Source: Saccoglossus kowalevskii
Taxonomy: Eukaryota > Hemichordata > Enteropneusta > Harrimaniidae
DNA length: 25,994 bases
Assembly: GCF_000003605.2 (NCBI RefSeq)
Contig: NW_003119459.1
Coordinates: 64,608-90,601 of the forward strand
Reading direction: 5' to 3'
Position 1 is the first letter of the stretch, and each line of letters begins with the position of its first letter. A model generated the notes under the pieces. It was not told the DNA's origin. It saw nothing but the letters and a program-made list of their open reading frames with translations, and made no database searches. Positions 11,807 to 23,716 of the stretch are shown here, piece by piece. Both the position numbers and the translations under genes were made by a program.

Positions 11807-12110
11807 ATGGTCAACCTGAAGACTCGCAGGATTACTGTTAGGACGCGGATATTTACCGTTACGGCGCACGCATTCACTGTTATGAAGAGCATAGTCACCT
11901 TCACAATGCGCCAGGTCACCGTCAGGACGATTACGGTACTATCAAGACGCACGATCAGTTCACGACAAACACGGTTACACGACGCGCACGGTACCCGACG
12001 CACTGCGCATGTTCACCACCACAATGAGCACGGTAACCGTAACGACGCGTGGGATAACCGTCGGGACGCGCACCCTGTCTGCGCGTGTGCAGCAGGAACT
12101 GTGCTGTGAA
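11807..12110. repeat. Degenerate 21-bp CpG-rich minisatellite, about 13 copies
   Basis: The anchor ACCGT, or a close variant, recurs at 11814, 11834, 11855, 11876, 11897, 11918, 11938, 11962, 11977, 11993, 12015, 12036 and 12057. Most spacings are 20-22 bp; three in the middle are 24, 15 and 16. The unit core is close to ACCGTCAGGACGCGCA. Because 21 is a multiple of three, the plus strand stays open for 100 codons with a 7-residue periodicity (ITVRTRI, FTVTAHA, FTVMKSI). That frame is best explained as a repeat artefact. The 21-bp unit looks like two of the 10-11 bp units of the neighbouring arms joined together. Confidence 0.85.
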
Positions 12111-12882
12111 GTGGTTGTCAATCAATCGAGATAGGCGTATCGTATAATTATAGCCAATCCAGTTGTCTCAATTAGATTTGAATAAAAAGTTAAAACAAAT
12201 TGGCTGTAAAATCTATAAAATATGGAAACACAGACAAATATTAGGGAATAATATATCATTGCACTTGGTTGTCGCTCTTACAGGTTTCTACGTAGTGCAA
12301 CCTGCCATTTTATTTTGTAGCTATTCGTGTTAGTCACATATAATTCTATCTATCACATCACGTCTTGACCAGTAAATGCTTGATTGGTAATTATGCCAAA
12401 CCATGAATAAAGTACAGTAGGTACGCATGAGACGTTGTCACGCGAGGCGTGACCAAACTTACAACGAGTCTGCCGATTTACCTGAAATCAAATGGAATAT
12501 CATACACTCTAGATACGTAGCCGCAAATAATTCACTGCCTTGACATATGTCCCAGATGAATTTCAGTACTAATACTGATTCTGAACGTGAACCAAATTAT
12601 CATGGCACATTACTTCCGACTAAATGGCACCTTCAATGTGGGTAACAACACTTCAATCAGGACGGCAATCGATTAACACATTAGTAATTCTTACTCGTTT
12701 CCCTGTTTAGTTAACAGACTAGTTACGATTATGTGATGAATATAAGGTAACGGGATTACTGAGATATCAATACGTTACCATCTCGTCATCAAAACCCTCA
12801 ATAAAGATCGATGCATTAGGGATTTATGGAATTATTTTGGTAATATAAAATCATTTGTTTGCTTAGTAAAATTGCGATTATC
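12111..12882. other. Stretch without a supported gene
   Basis: No open frame above 60 codons. The one notable structure is a perfect 7-bp hairpin, GTCACGC (12437-12443) with GCGTGAC (12447-12453) around GAG, which is GC-rich against the surround. Confidence 0.65.
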
Positions 12883-12948
12883 ATAACGTTCTCTTGTCTT
12901 TCCTATCTACGATAACGTTCTCTTGTCTTTCCTATCTACGATAACGTT
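12883..12948. repeat. 29-bp tandem duplication, 2.3 copies
   Basis: A 29-bp unit that begins ATAACGTTCTCTTG and ends CTATCTACG is present twice without mismatch (12883-12911 and 12912-12940), followed by a third start, ATAACGTT (12941-12948). Perfect identity means the duplication is recent, unlike the degenerate arrays nearby. Confidence 0.97.
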
Positions 12949-15900
12949 TGGTGACAGGTTTCTTAAAGGAGTGTGGGATTGAGTGGGACGATTTATTTTA
13001 AACCGTAATGGTATTACGATTACAATCTCCAACAATCGTAAGAATTAACTTTTATCTACACCTAGACTACTGTTTATTCTGGAGAAGGTAAGATCAGAAT
13101 CGACGTTACCGAAAAAAAATGATTCCTGATAATGCACACATTTGAAAGAACCCCACGAGAATTGGGAGAAGGTTTTAGTATCGTGTTCAGCGTGTTAGTG
13201 TAGAAGCAAAGAACCCTGGAGGGAATTCATTACACTGGTTATATGTATTAAATACGATTCATGTAGCGAACAGTCGTGACAATAGTTTAGAATTGCTCAA
13301 TTAACGACCCATTACTACGTGCGTAGTTACTATGAATTACTACTTATTCATGGCATCAAAACCACTTTTCCATCTTTCCTGTGAGCCACAGATGCCACAA
13401 TAACCCTTGTAAATACTGACTGAAACAGGCAGAAGAGTCGGTTTCTGTTTATTAGGTTATCATATGCTATGAATTAATCGATGGGTCACATTTATTGTGC
13501 AAAAACAACACACATTCGCTATATTTACAATTCCAAATGTTAAGTTGTGTGGTGTGCAACTCAATAAATACGTTTAATTGAAAAAATTTAAAGTGTTAAC
13601 AAAATTTCTGGCTACATTGAAAGTTCTAACTACCTAATGAGGAAATTGTGCTCACCGTTTACAACTAGAATTCAATATATGATCACCATCGCCGATTTAA
13701 AGGTGAAAGGTTTTTTTCACGCCAATTTTACAAAGTTTTGTTCCCCTACCCTTGTTTAAAAAAAAAACAGACAAAAATGATGATAACTTAAGCATTCGCT
13801 AGATTTCGAAATTCACTCATGATATATATCTGTATCTGCAAAAGCAAAAGCTACACACAACTTCTGAACCAGTAATCGCATATGGACACGTACATATAAT
13901 TGAACATATCGAAACTCGACACATTGTTTTAATTGCACGCCAGACGCTACACGTGACCAATACTAGATCAACGATGTTTATTATACAATTAGCTATGCCG
14001 GAAATTAAATTTTCATTTCCGATCACATGTGTACACTCAATCATGGAAAGCAAATGCGTTTTATTGGTGATCATACGTGCGCAATGCACGAACTGAACGA
14101 GACAAGAACGACCAGTGCATAAACACTTAATCAGTGATTACATCTCAAGTATTTTTTTCGTTGTTTCTTTTTTATTCTTCGCGAATTCGTGGAATGTGTT
14201 GAGTTTAAGTAAAGCGAGTGTTTGGAACAACGAGCGTCACAATCGATTGATTTTGAGAACGTAATGCTGGATAATCAATATTTGTAACTAAGTATACATC
14301 TACATTAATTTTAACACAAGGGTTCGAACAATTATATTTCAATGGAGATTCTTATCAGATTTACCTACTCGTTTATATCTGATTTATCGTAAGGAGTGCG
14401 ACAGGAGCATCAAACTGAGAACCCTCGCTCGGCCTTATCAAAAACAGTGTAATATTTCTCTCTTGTCAACGATACTAATGCTGTAACAACAGCTGACGAG
14501 GTTAATAAAGATGCGTGCAAAGCGAGAATTTAAACTGGGTTTCACTTAATCAAACTTGACATGTCACGAAATTTTACTCTCTAGTGGTGTATAATTGACA
14601 TAATATTAGGTATGTACAGTTACATGGCAGGGTGATATGGAATTCACTGCATGCAAACTGTGACGGACATTTGACGCCTAAGGTGTGTATGCCTATGAAT
14701 ATGTGATATTTCAATGCAGACAATATAGACTTCGCCCTTCTACTGAGTTTGTCACTCATATTTATTTTTCTCCAGGCACCCAGGCTATTGAAAAACCCGA
14801 CAACTCAATGCACATCCTCAGTCACGATCTGTATTAGTCGCACAAATTACGCAATTAGTCCTATTCTGAAATATTGCATTGATTGGCTGGATGTCCTATA
14901 TAGCACAAGAACTTACTGAACCTAGAATCAGTTAGGGTGTACAATATCTAATTTGGTGTGGTTCAAACATATCCCTATATTGCTGCAAGATATCTTCCTC
15001 TAATGACACAATTTCCATCACTTTATTATAAACTCACTTCAATTTAAACCCTAACCTTTTTAACTCTGAACTTTGTTAGTGAGCATGTTTCCTTCTCTGT
15101 GTAAGATGAAAAATACGTTCATCAAGCATCTCTTGGAAACTTAGTGCGACAATATAGAAGGGACACTTAACTTAATACATCAAAACCGATTTTTAAATAT
15201 TGTATCTTTATGGGTTTCGCTATGATTGATGGCAGTTTGACAGCATTGCATTATGTGACTATATGACTTATTCATTTAAACATCAGATTAATTCTCAGTC
15301 CAATCATTGGAGTCGCTAAGGTGCAGGTGTTATGTAATCTATATGTGATTGTCAGAACTGTATATAATATTATTTTCTTTTACTTAAAAAACTATATTAT
15401 GTACCTATATAGCATCACGTAATGTTATCTCGTGACAATTTATTTTAAGAAATTCGATATTCTAATACTCATAATTCCTTTTTATAATATTTTGTATATA
15501 CATATTCTGTGGTAGATAATTACATGAACACAACATAACTAACGACTTACATAACATGACATATTGAAAACATAGAAATGGGTGGGGGGTGCTATATGAC
15601 ATATTTGTATTAGTGTTTAATAATACGATAGAGTATATAATTAATTATACCTCGCAGAAAAATACAATTGAATACTGATTATGGAATAAGATTTTCCGCG
15701 CAATACATTATTAGTGTTAAAAAACAAAATAAATATTTTCACGTTAAAAGAACGAGCATATAATTTCTCTAATCCATATTTATAGCTTTCATTTGCATTC
15801 GATATTCTTGTTAATGTTTAAAGATAAGGGAACTGAAAATGTAATTAAAAGTTATACATATCATCGATCTGTTGGCGGAGATAACAGTCTGGTGGCGTTG

Positions 15901-16453
15901 CTTAGTGATCGGAAAGTGTAAAATGTTATGTAGTATTTGGTGCTTTCGGCTATTAAAATGTCTATAATATTTTTACGTGAATTCGCTCACCGAAAAATTC
16001 CCACACTCAGCGGAAATGGGTTATCTCTTGCTGTACAGTATTATGTTAATAAACTTAGGGTACCAATAATTACTTCTCACTTTACTAATTAAACTCCAAT
16101 TGAATATATTGTGTTACGTCAAAGCACAATAATAACGACTTTTATATCTGAATATATGTCACCCTGGTAACAGTGCTTTCTGCGAAACACCTTCTCTAAA
16201 TAAAATATGATTTCAAAACGTATGGTCATATTGACTATAATAATATCAATTATCATTCAATCATCAAATAAATGGTCAGCACTAGACATGAGCATCATTA
16301 TCTTGATTTCAACTAAGTTATTATCCACTTTCTATTTCATTGATTTAATTTCAATATTTTGGTCAATATCTTATTTTATTGCCCATAATCTTTCTATTTA
16401 TTGCTTTCACATCGCTGTTCCGCACATCTTTTTATCCCCATAAATTCTACAGT
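12949..16453. other. Long AT-rich stretch without a supported gene
   Basis: Short open frames at 13817-14089 minus, 14574-14759 minus and 16207-16443 plus show no domain; the last is simply isoleucine/serine-rich AT sequence. Runs such as A11 near 13758 and scattered small palindromes are the only structures seen. No RNA gene or mobile-element boundary was recognised. Confidence 0.65.
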
Positions 16454-16517
16454 CGTCGTGTATAGCGTCGTGTATATGCATGGGTCGCATGGGACCCATA
16501 TCGCGCGCGACACGACG
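16454..16517. repeat. GC-rich 12-bp direct repeat passing into a hairpin
   Basis: CGTCGTGTATAG (16454-16465) is followed by CGTCGTGTATAT (16466-16477). The second CGTCGTG (16466-16472) pairs with CACGACG (16511-16517), and inside it ATGGGTC (16480-16486) pairs with GACCCAT (16493-16499) around a 6-nt loop. A CGCGCGCG run (16502-16509) lies in the 3' arm. The small CpG-dense island stands out from more than 1 kb of AT-rich DNA on each side. Its function is unknown; it could be a remnant of a foldback element or a structured regulatory site. Confidence 0.7.
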
Positions 16518-18000
16518 GTTGTAGCTATTCAACCTGTCATCGTTTCCAAAGTACATACTCACATCAAATTTCAGATTTACATGTGATCGATATTATGATG
16601 AATGTAATTGGAAAGATTGAATTACACAATATTATCAGGAGATCATCGCGTGGCAACAAATGTGTATTTATTGTAGCTATTAATTAAACAATTTATTGTA
16701 CCATAGCATCCATTGTGTTGCACTGGTGATTCATTATACTTGCTTCAGTGAAATAAACGGGAATATCTGGGTTATGTGTGCGTTGTTTTGATGTTTCTAT
16801 GACCAGCAGAAACACCACAAATAATACATTTACAGTATGTGACGATCTGTCTAGTTACACTTGGCGCAGCTTTCCACAATATTCTGCGCCATTTACAATA
16901 AAGAAACAGAAAACGTATTTTATTTAAAATAAAATTCAAAAATCTGACAATGTAAATGATGACATTCGTCGTAAAAGCCATATTCATTAGGTAGCAACTT
17001 AATATAAATCGTGGATGACTGATTTTTTCCATCAATTGCAGTTTGTATGGGTAATATAGCGTCTTGGTTTCGGGGTCCATGCGTTAACTAAAAGTCTGGA
17101 AAATTGTAATCACATTATGTGAAGGTAATATGAGTAATTAGTCTTAGCTGGAAAAGCTTTCACGGGTAGCGGAACTAGTCATCTAGTTTGCAATAATTAT
17201 AAATCTCCTATATTCTTCCTGATTTCTGATCGAGATAATGTGGAGGTTGTTGAATGAGGGAGTTTCACCCGTCATATATCCAAATGCGTGTATTTTCGAC
17301 AATCATGTTAAATAGTGCCTTTATTGGCAATTCAGTTAACTGAATGCAGTTTTACTGTCAAGGTATAATATTTGGCACATATGAGAACAAATATGATTGA
17401 CAACGTGCTTATATTGTCAACACAAAAAACTGTTTCATGAAATCATGTACACAACATTGAGGACACAGGTTTGGGTTTGTATGTCATAGAATACATGCCA
17501 CTCCTATGCAATCATGATATAGACACGTCATTACAATACAAGATGTATGATACACATTTAAACACGGTTATAAAGCGGCACTAAGTGACCACTCAATGCA
17601 TCTTACTTAGAACGCGTTCCACAGTCAAGAGTTTGTGTTTAAACTTCATTCTATTTCAGTTTTGTGTATTTCGAGTATGAACAGACAATTAAACTGATTT
17701 TATGTAAACACTCACACTCGTTTCTAATAAGTGCGGTTCTTACTTCAAGTTTGTAAGTTGTTATATTTGTTTAATGACACGTATTTGCAATCATATGCGA
17801 TACGTGTAGCCGCTAGAGGCACAGCAATACTTGTATGTACTTTCAAAAATAACATATTAATTTGGTAGTTGACAGAGAATTGTCCGTTTTATATATCGTG
17901 ATTTTAGGAATAAAAGTGAAATATATGTTCGTGTTTTGGAATATCGTTTCGCGGACTGTCGATTTTATAAATTAGACTGTGATGTTTACTCTGTAGCCTA
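16518..18000. other. AT-rich stretch without a supported gene
   Basis: A 102-codon minus-strand frame at 16772-17080 has no domain I recognise and no matching partner exons. Structures seen are a perfect stem TGGCGCAG (16862-16869) with CTGCGCCA (16884-16891) around a 14-nt loop, and a 16-bp palindrome ATTCAGTTAACTGAAT (17330-17345). Confidence 0.6.
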
Positions 18001-18800
18001 TACGTGATCAGCTTACAGAGCACCAGCAGGTTCATATTAACCGTATATGAGCTCCGCCAGTTAGTCTGGTACAAATTCTATTATGCGTATATTGTTCAGC
18101 GAACGTTTCATTTAATATTTTTTTCAAATATTGAACTACGATTGGCGCACGAATATATGATGTTTACGACACGTCGATGTTTACGAGCACACCCAATGTT
18201 TCATACAATAGTTAGTAAAATACATCGTGCAGTCAAAATAAAAGACACTCACCTGGGTAAGTATATTGATAGGTGGATATATGATGAATTTGAGTAAGTC
18301 TAAGAGTAGTGTACCACGTGTCGATGATAGACAAACTGTGAAGACAAAAAATGAAATTCATAAGCTGATTGGTATCGTGGATTAGATATGACGAGTGTTG
18401 TACGACATGTGGAAATATTGTGCAGTGCCAATGTACCATCTGTCAGTCAGTCCACATCAGAATAAAACAGTCAACGTTATCCACTGTTCTCTCACATGTA
18501 TGTCATTACGACGATACGCAGGCGAACACTAAAGCACAACTTACTGAAACCAGATACTGCATCAAGTACGAATTAATGCAGCGCAGAAAAAAATATGTTT
18601 ACTCATTTGAGTGGAACTTTGCAGACGCAGGTTTCCTCGCTACTGATAACAAGCGTTGCTGCCAGATAAGTACATTCCATACACGACCTGTGGCGACGCT
18701 ATTTATATGCTTATTAAGTAAACAGTACACGTTGCTAAGGCGATATCCGAACATACCAACCAGTGTTCGGATGAGTTGATAAATGTTTTGGCGGAACAGT
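18001..18800. other. Segment of modest open frames, no recognised gene
   Basis: Plus-strand frames at 18004-18297 (97 codons) and 18369-18779 (136 codons) lie close together in different frames, with overlapping minus-strand frames of 68 and 69 codons. Neither plus-strand product has a recognisable domain. The longer one is Cys-rich near its start and ends without similarity I can name. A 17-bp imperfect direct repeat starting GATGTTTACGA lies at 18159-18192. One frame of this length is expected by chance in a window this size, so I do not call a gene, though a decayed one cannot be excluded. Confidence 0.4.
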
Positions 18801-20548
18801 AAATTCAATTGATATCGATGTTTTTTTCAATTATCCCACTATTTTAAGATGAAATGATTACAAGCTAACCTGTGATATATTCACTAATCCAGAGCTGCTC
18901 CGATTTTCAATTCATTCCAGACAGATTTGGATTAAACTCTCCAAGCACCATGTTCTCATTAAATATTCGTAATTGGTGTCCTATTGGCTGACACCTTGTG
19001 ATTAATAACACCTCCGCGGAATGGCGCGAGAGGGCTCTATTTGACAATATAGTCCCAGCTCTTTTCTGAAATGGACAGAATACTGAAAGAGCTAACTAAA
19101 TCACTACTCGTGCTTTTGGTCAACGCACGTAGGTAGGTCGGTAAGCACGAAATGTCTCCTAAAAACTCATTCATATTGTGACAGATGATTTATGTATGGT
19201 TTTATCACAACTCCCGCGTATTAATTAAGTCATGTGACCGTCAATGCTTGGCTCGGCAAAATAACTGTAACTTTATTGTAAGCTTGCGCAAAACCAGATT
19301 AATTTGAACGTTGTTATGGGTTATGGCTGGTTACGCCTTGAGCACGTGACACAACATTCCTGTAAATGGTGATTATCTGACATATCTGCGCATTGTTCTT
19401 CCTGGTAGAGTCGAGACGAACGTCATATCATGTTTTATGTATGACAAACGAAGCTCGAGCGGACGTTTATCCTAATTACCCACAATACACTGTGAGATAA
19501 AGAAAATGCTCAGTGTTTAACCATTACTATAACGGTGTTCAACTGATGATTCCCATACGGTGACCGCGGTTGGTTCATGTCGAACCCGTGAGAATGTACG
19601 GACCCCTCACCCATTGAGAGATTTTGGACGTGACGTAGTGTTCATCTCGTCAGAACCGATGCGTCTTAGACTTTACTGTGGATTAATTACATTAATGTAA
19701 AATAAAGTGATCAGTGATTTGAGAATAGAAACTCACACCTGAGAATCCATAATGGGAAACACATTCTCTCATTCTTAGTGTGTAGCAATGTTTATTGGGA
19801 GAATGGGACAGACCTTCAGTATCGTATGAATGACTCCTACAAGAGTATATTGTTCATTTGGTGAGTCCACCGAGACTCTTGAAAGCATGCCAGCGATAAA
19901 GCAATTACACGAATATTATGCTCTACGTAGTCCCTCGAGATATACAGTTAATCATATCTTTGGGACGAATACAGGAAATATGTGACAGATATTCCGGTAG
20001 TATATACAGTAATATAAATGTTTTGACGTTTTATCTTAACGGTTGGTAGTCCCAAAAATATCGGCTTTCCGGTCGTATAGTTGACTTTCAATTTTGTTAA
20101 AAGTAATAAAGCTTCGAGATAAACCCTCGTTGCATACATGCAAGTACGTGAGGTAACCAGTAGAAGCAACTGGAACGCTCCCCCAATTAAAAAAACACGT
20201 TATTGTGCGTGAATTTAAAAATACCTGTGTTCATGTAATTGTGATATTATATCCATAACATCGGTACTGAAATGTTGAGACATTTAATTAATATTTTGCG
20301 GTCAGTGTTTTCTAACCTATGTCAAAATCAGGGCAATAAATTGTATTGTTATAACATCTGCGCCATCACTGTACATGGTGGCTTTTAACCTAAGTTAATC
20401 CAATTATAAATTATATGGATTACAATGTAGATAATAAAGCATTCTATTTACAGGCGATTTCTATCTCTTTTATATAACGTATATAGTTATTCGTAGTTAA
20501 ATCTCGAGACTTGCGGTAATTCGTGAATATAATATCAAGTTATCTTCG
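18801..20548. other. Stretch without a supported gene, less AT-rich around 19.0-19.7 kb
   Basis: Between about 18950 and 19700 the base composition is more balanced, with a reversed CCAAT motif (TATTGGCTG near 18983), an AGCTCTTT/AAAGAGCT inverted pair (19057-19064 and 19086-19093) and several TAATTA homeodomain-like cores (near 19474 and 19683). No frame above 60 codons is present in the balanced part; one 73-codon minus-strand frame (19948-20169) has no domain. It may be non-coding regulatory DNA, but nothing proves it. Confidence 0.5.
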
Positions 20549-20600
20549 TTTTAGCCGGGATTGATCTCCGTCTCACACGAGCAACTAGGTCACCAACGTG
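20549..20600 (-). mobile_element. Possible tRNA-derived (SINE-like) fragment
   Basis: Read on the minus strand, the segment runs GGTGACCTAGTTGCTCG, then GTGTGAGACGG, then GATCAATCCCGGC. This recalls the D-arm, anticodon-arm and T-arm order of tRNA-derived SINE heads, ending like a B box plus the 3' T-stem. The B-box match is only partial and no complete tRNA fold can be drawn, so this is at best a degraded fragment. Confidence 0.22.
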
Positions 20601-22750
20601 TACCAAGAAATCGACTATGAAATAATACTAAGACAGTGAACACAATTGTTGGAAAACATTGAGTTTTAATGTAATGAGTTGTATGTTATTTAAGGAGAAT
20701 CCATAAATAATTTCAGGCGTGTCAATTTCTGTAATTTACATACTGTGATAATGAATCGACCACGCTTTCAAAACACCGACTCCGTCGTGTAACAAAGTAT
20801 GTGTTCATTGCTAGCAGAGAACTTCGGAAGATATTAACATAGAAGGACAGTAGAAAAACAGAGTCTCTCTTTAGAACAAGCCACGCGGTATGGGTAATTA
20901 ATTATCTTTGCTCGGTGAGGCATGAAAACTCAAACTGTTGTTGTTTATTTGCCTAGTAGGTAAATTCAAAATTTTGCTTCATTAATAGGTGGGTCTTTTA
21001 ATAAATTAATAAGATTTATAAATTTGGCACACCAGTAGATTCATGTTTATTGATTCATTGTCAAAAAAGACGGTTCGGGTCGAATTGCAGATCATATTCA
21101 CAAGTCGTTATTGACTAGTTCCAATAAGACATTAATTAGGATTATCGACCATTTACATTTAATTCAGTGAGCCCCAATATGGCAATATTTTGTTTTATAT
21201 ATATATGCAATCGAAAGTTCCTTCCCGAAATGCATTGCACATTCATGGTTGTATCGACGCTCCAGTTACTTATTTGTAATTACCACTATACTAATAGTCT
21301 TTATACCCTACACAAACAAAGGTGTTTTATTTTGCTTTCTGTGATGTCTACATACAAAGAAAGTAAATCAACGAATGTATTAATAATAAAAACAATAATA
21401 TTATTATTATATTACACATTTAGGCAAAATAATGACGTGAGTTATTTCAATGTAGAAGCGACCAATATAAACCCATGAGTTACATAAAGTTACAATATAA
21501 CCGCACCTCATTCGCCTCATTTGCATATTTCCCTGAAAAAAAAGTAAATTTAATTCTAAATTAGAATTATAGTTTAGTACATGACGTCATATTCCACAAT
21601 TGTTCACATTGACACTGTAGCTCAAACTACCATTTATTGGGTTAATGGACAAGTCACGTCTTTCTAAGACCAAGTGAGTCAAGGTAGATTTATATCTATT
21701 TTTATCACAGTAATAAAGTAAAAATGTAGTAATGCAATTAAGAACTTTGTTTGTGGCTTTATGTTATATATATTCGTGTTCCCTTATAAATGAAAACATT
21801 CACCTCTATGTACACAATATAGTGAAGGTGAAGGAAATAAGAATCATTTTCAATTACTAGTCTGAAAGAAATTATATATACTCTCAAATTCAATAAAATA
21901 TCCATTAAGCATACAGCTTCGGAACGGTAGAATATGTTTAACAACTGGTGAATTTAAATTATTCAAATCAAATACAACCAAATGAATGAGGGCATTATTA
22001 CTAAAAAACACACATATATCATCCAAAACATAGATAGTTTTGTAGTGAAGACACATATTAATTTATGTTATTAAAATATGGCATACACAACGAGAGGACT
22101 ATTTGCTGTACTATAATGTCAACCAAGTATGCATACACAGGTTGTAGGTATACATGAGTCTAGTATTGCCATTACGGGATTTCATGTCGATGTGATAAAG
22201 TAAGTATGATACTGACAATGATATAATAAAGCTATTCAAGAAACATCAACTCGTGTAAGTAATTGTGAAATGTCAAAGGGTTAAAAGGTTTGAAAACACG
22301 TGGCATTCTATACTTGTTATTCTGCTGATAAAAGAGAACAACAAATATTGTACACGTGCCGTGAACGATTGGTCACAATCGATTGATTAATCTAGGATTG
22401 GCCATATTTGGTCTAGAATTACGTAATCGTGGACAACTGCATAAAGCTGTGCAGTGTTATAAAATAACAATAAGTTAATTGCATCTTTTATCACAAGAAA
22501 TCAAATCCATAATCACTCAACCATATTTTCTTCTCACTTTCATAAAGAAATTCTGAAAACCAAATTCATTTCATGCAATTTTCATTATAGTGCAGCTTCT
22601 CTATGCCAGTTCAGATAAAAGAATAACTGCAACTATTTTTAAAAACATAAAAACAAATATTAATATTTCTATGACAAATTTACCCTGTATTTTATTGTGA
22701 TGTAATATTAATATGAGTAATTTTGTTGCTATGTTTAAGTATATTTTTTT
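20601..22750. other. AT-rich stretch without a supported gene
   Basis: The 103-codon plus-strand frame at 21167-21478 and the minus-strand frames at 21759-22056 show no domain. Small sites include an octamer-like ATTTGCAT (near 21519), a 19-bp inverted repeat TAATTCTAA/TTAGAATTA (21551-21569), and a perfect CRE-like TGACGTCA (21582-21589). These three lie within 75 bp and might belong to a regulatory site, but each is common enough to occur by chance. Confidence 0.55.
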
Positions 22751-22850
22751 ATGTCGCGGCCTCCTTGTTGTAAATAAGCTATAAATAAGGCTATCGTGGA
22801 TAAATAAATAAATAAAATAAATACAAATACATTACATTACATTTGGACTC
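22751..22850 (+). mobile_element. LINE-like 3' end with TAAA-repeat tail
   Basis: A short unique piece (GTCGCGGCCTCCTTGTTG, then TAAATAAGCTATAAATAAGG) runs into a TAAA repeat (about 22800-22821) and a CATTA repeat (about 22830-22842). A GC-bearing 3' end followed by an A-rich tetranucleotide tail is usual for truncated non-LTR retrotransposons of the jockey/CR1/L2 kind. No coding remnant is seen upstream. The element family cannot be named from this fragment. Confidence 0.45.
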
Positions 22851-23572
22851 CTGCCGTTCACATCTGCTCATATTTGATATAGCATACTGCTCGTTGGTTC
22901 ATGATTGACCACATTAGCCTAGGTTTCACAATATGAACACTCTACATAATATAACAGGGTAACTCTTTTATGCAGTTAAATCATTGCTGGTTCACTAGAT
23001 TTGCAGGTTAAAAAAAACTTTTATTTTTCCCACAGCAAAATCTTCTATTACACTTCCCTTAGTAATGTACACGCTACAAGTAGTGATTTCAATTTACCAT
23101 GCATGCTAAGATAAGGTGTACTCTTAATACAATGGTATGCACGATTTGAAAACACGATATATTGTTCATAAATAATAAGTCTCCTATGATTATATTTCAG
23201 AATTGAATTCTTTATTGCTTGTATTATAACGTTGTACAAATCATGGCGTAATATACGAGACAATTGTAACATTGTTTTGTCTAAGTATGCAAATTAGATA
23301 TGGCAGTATCACGTATGCTCTGCAATTCGTGTTATACAACGTTTAGCTTGTGTTATCTATATTTTGATTTAATCTGAATTGTAAATTTATATAAACCTTT
23401 ATGTAATCAATATTATTATACATCTGTCACCGTAACGCCATAAGTTACATCGTGCCGTAATTTTGCAGTATTTTGGGGGTTATTTTCATCCTACCATATT
23501 AGGAAATGCGAATTACAAATATGGAATGACTACGCGCATAAGCGTTCTCTAATAATAATAAAAAAAAACATG
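22851..23572. other. AT-rich stretch without a supported gene
   Basis: One 74-codon minus-strand frame (23048-23272) has no recognisable domain. No structured repeat was seen. Confidence 0.65.
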
Positions 23573-23640
23573 GCTGAAACCAGGGTTTGACCGGACTCCA
23601 CACAAAACAGTTCGCTAATTCTGCTCTCTAAACTTTTTCT
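23573..23640 (-). mobile_element. tRNA-like fragment, probable tRNA-derived SINE or tRNA relic
   Basis: On the minus strand the order TTTAGAGAGC, a roughly 35-nt middle, then CCGG-TCAAACC-CTGG and TTTCAGCCA recalls a tRNA from the end of the D arm to the acceptor. The T arm is the best part: a 4-bp stem with a 7-nt loop close to TTCRANN. It is followed on that strand by eight T residues and an ATT run, which would suit a Pol III stop or a SINE tail. The 5' acceptor and full D arm are missing or unrecognisable, so it is not an intact tRNA gene. Confidence 0.3.
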
Positions 23641-23716
23641 AAATTCCGGCATTTCCATGATTTATCCTTGGAAAGAAAAGATGTATAATAATAAGGCTAT
23701 TACGAGGATAGCTCAA

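Noticed and set aside
11807..12109. 100-codon frame with 7-residue periodic protein
   Set aside because: The periodicity comes from the 21-bp minisatellite, and the frame ends with the array.
10582..12110. CRISPR array
   Set aside because: Units are 10-11 or 21 bp with no constant repeat plus unique spacers, and the DNA is eukaryotic in character.
16772..17080. 102-codon minus-strand frame
   Set aside because: Hydrophobic AT-driven composition with no domain; the length is within chance expectation.
17330..17345. 16-bp palindrome ATTCAGTTAACTGAAT
   Set aside because: Close to chance expectation for a window of this size, with no further symmetry around it.
18369..18779. 136-codon plus-strand frame
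   Set aside because: One such frame is expected by chance in 26 kb of AT-rich DNA. No domain is recognised and no supporting neighbour exists.
21071..21081. GGTTCGGGTC as a tRNA B box
   Set aside because: The upstream A-box-like TGGCACACCAG is weak and no tRNA arms fold around it.
21167..21478. 103-codon plus-strand frame
   Set aside because: No domain, AT-driven composition, no supporting context.
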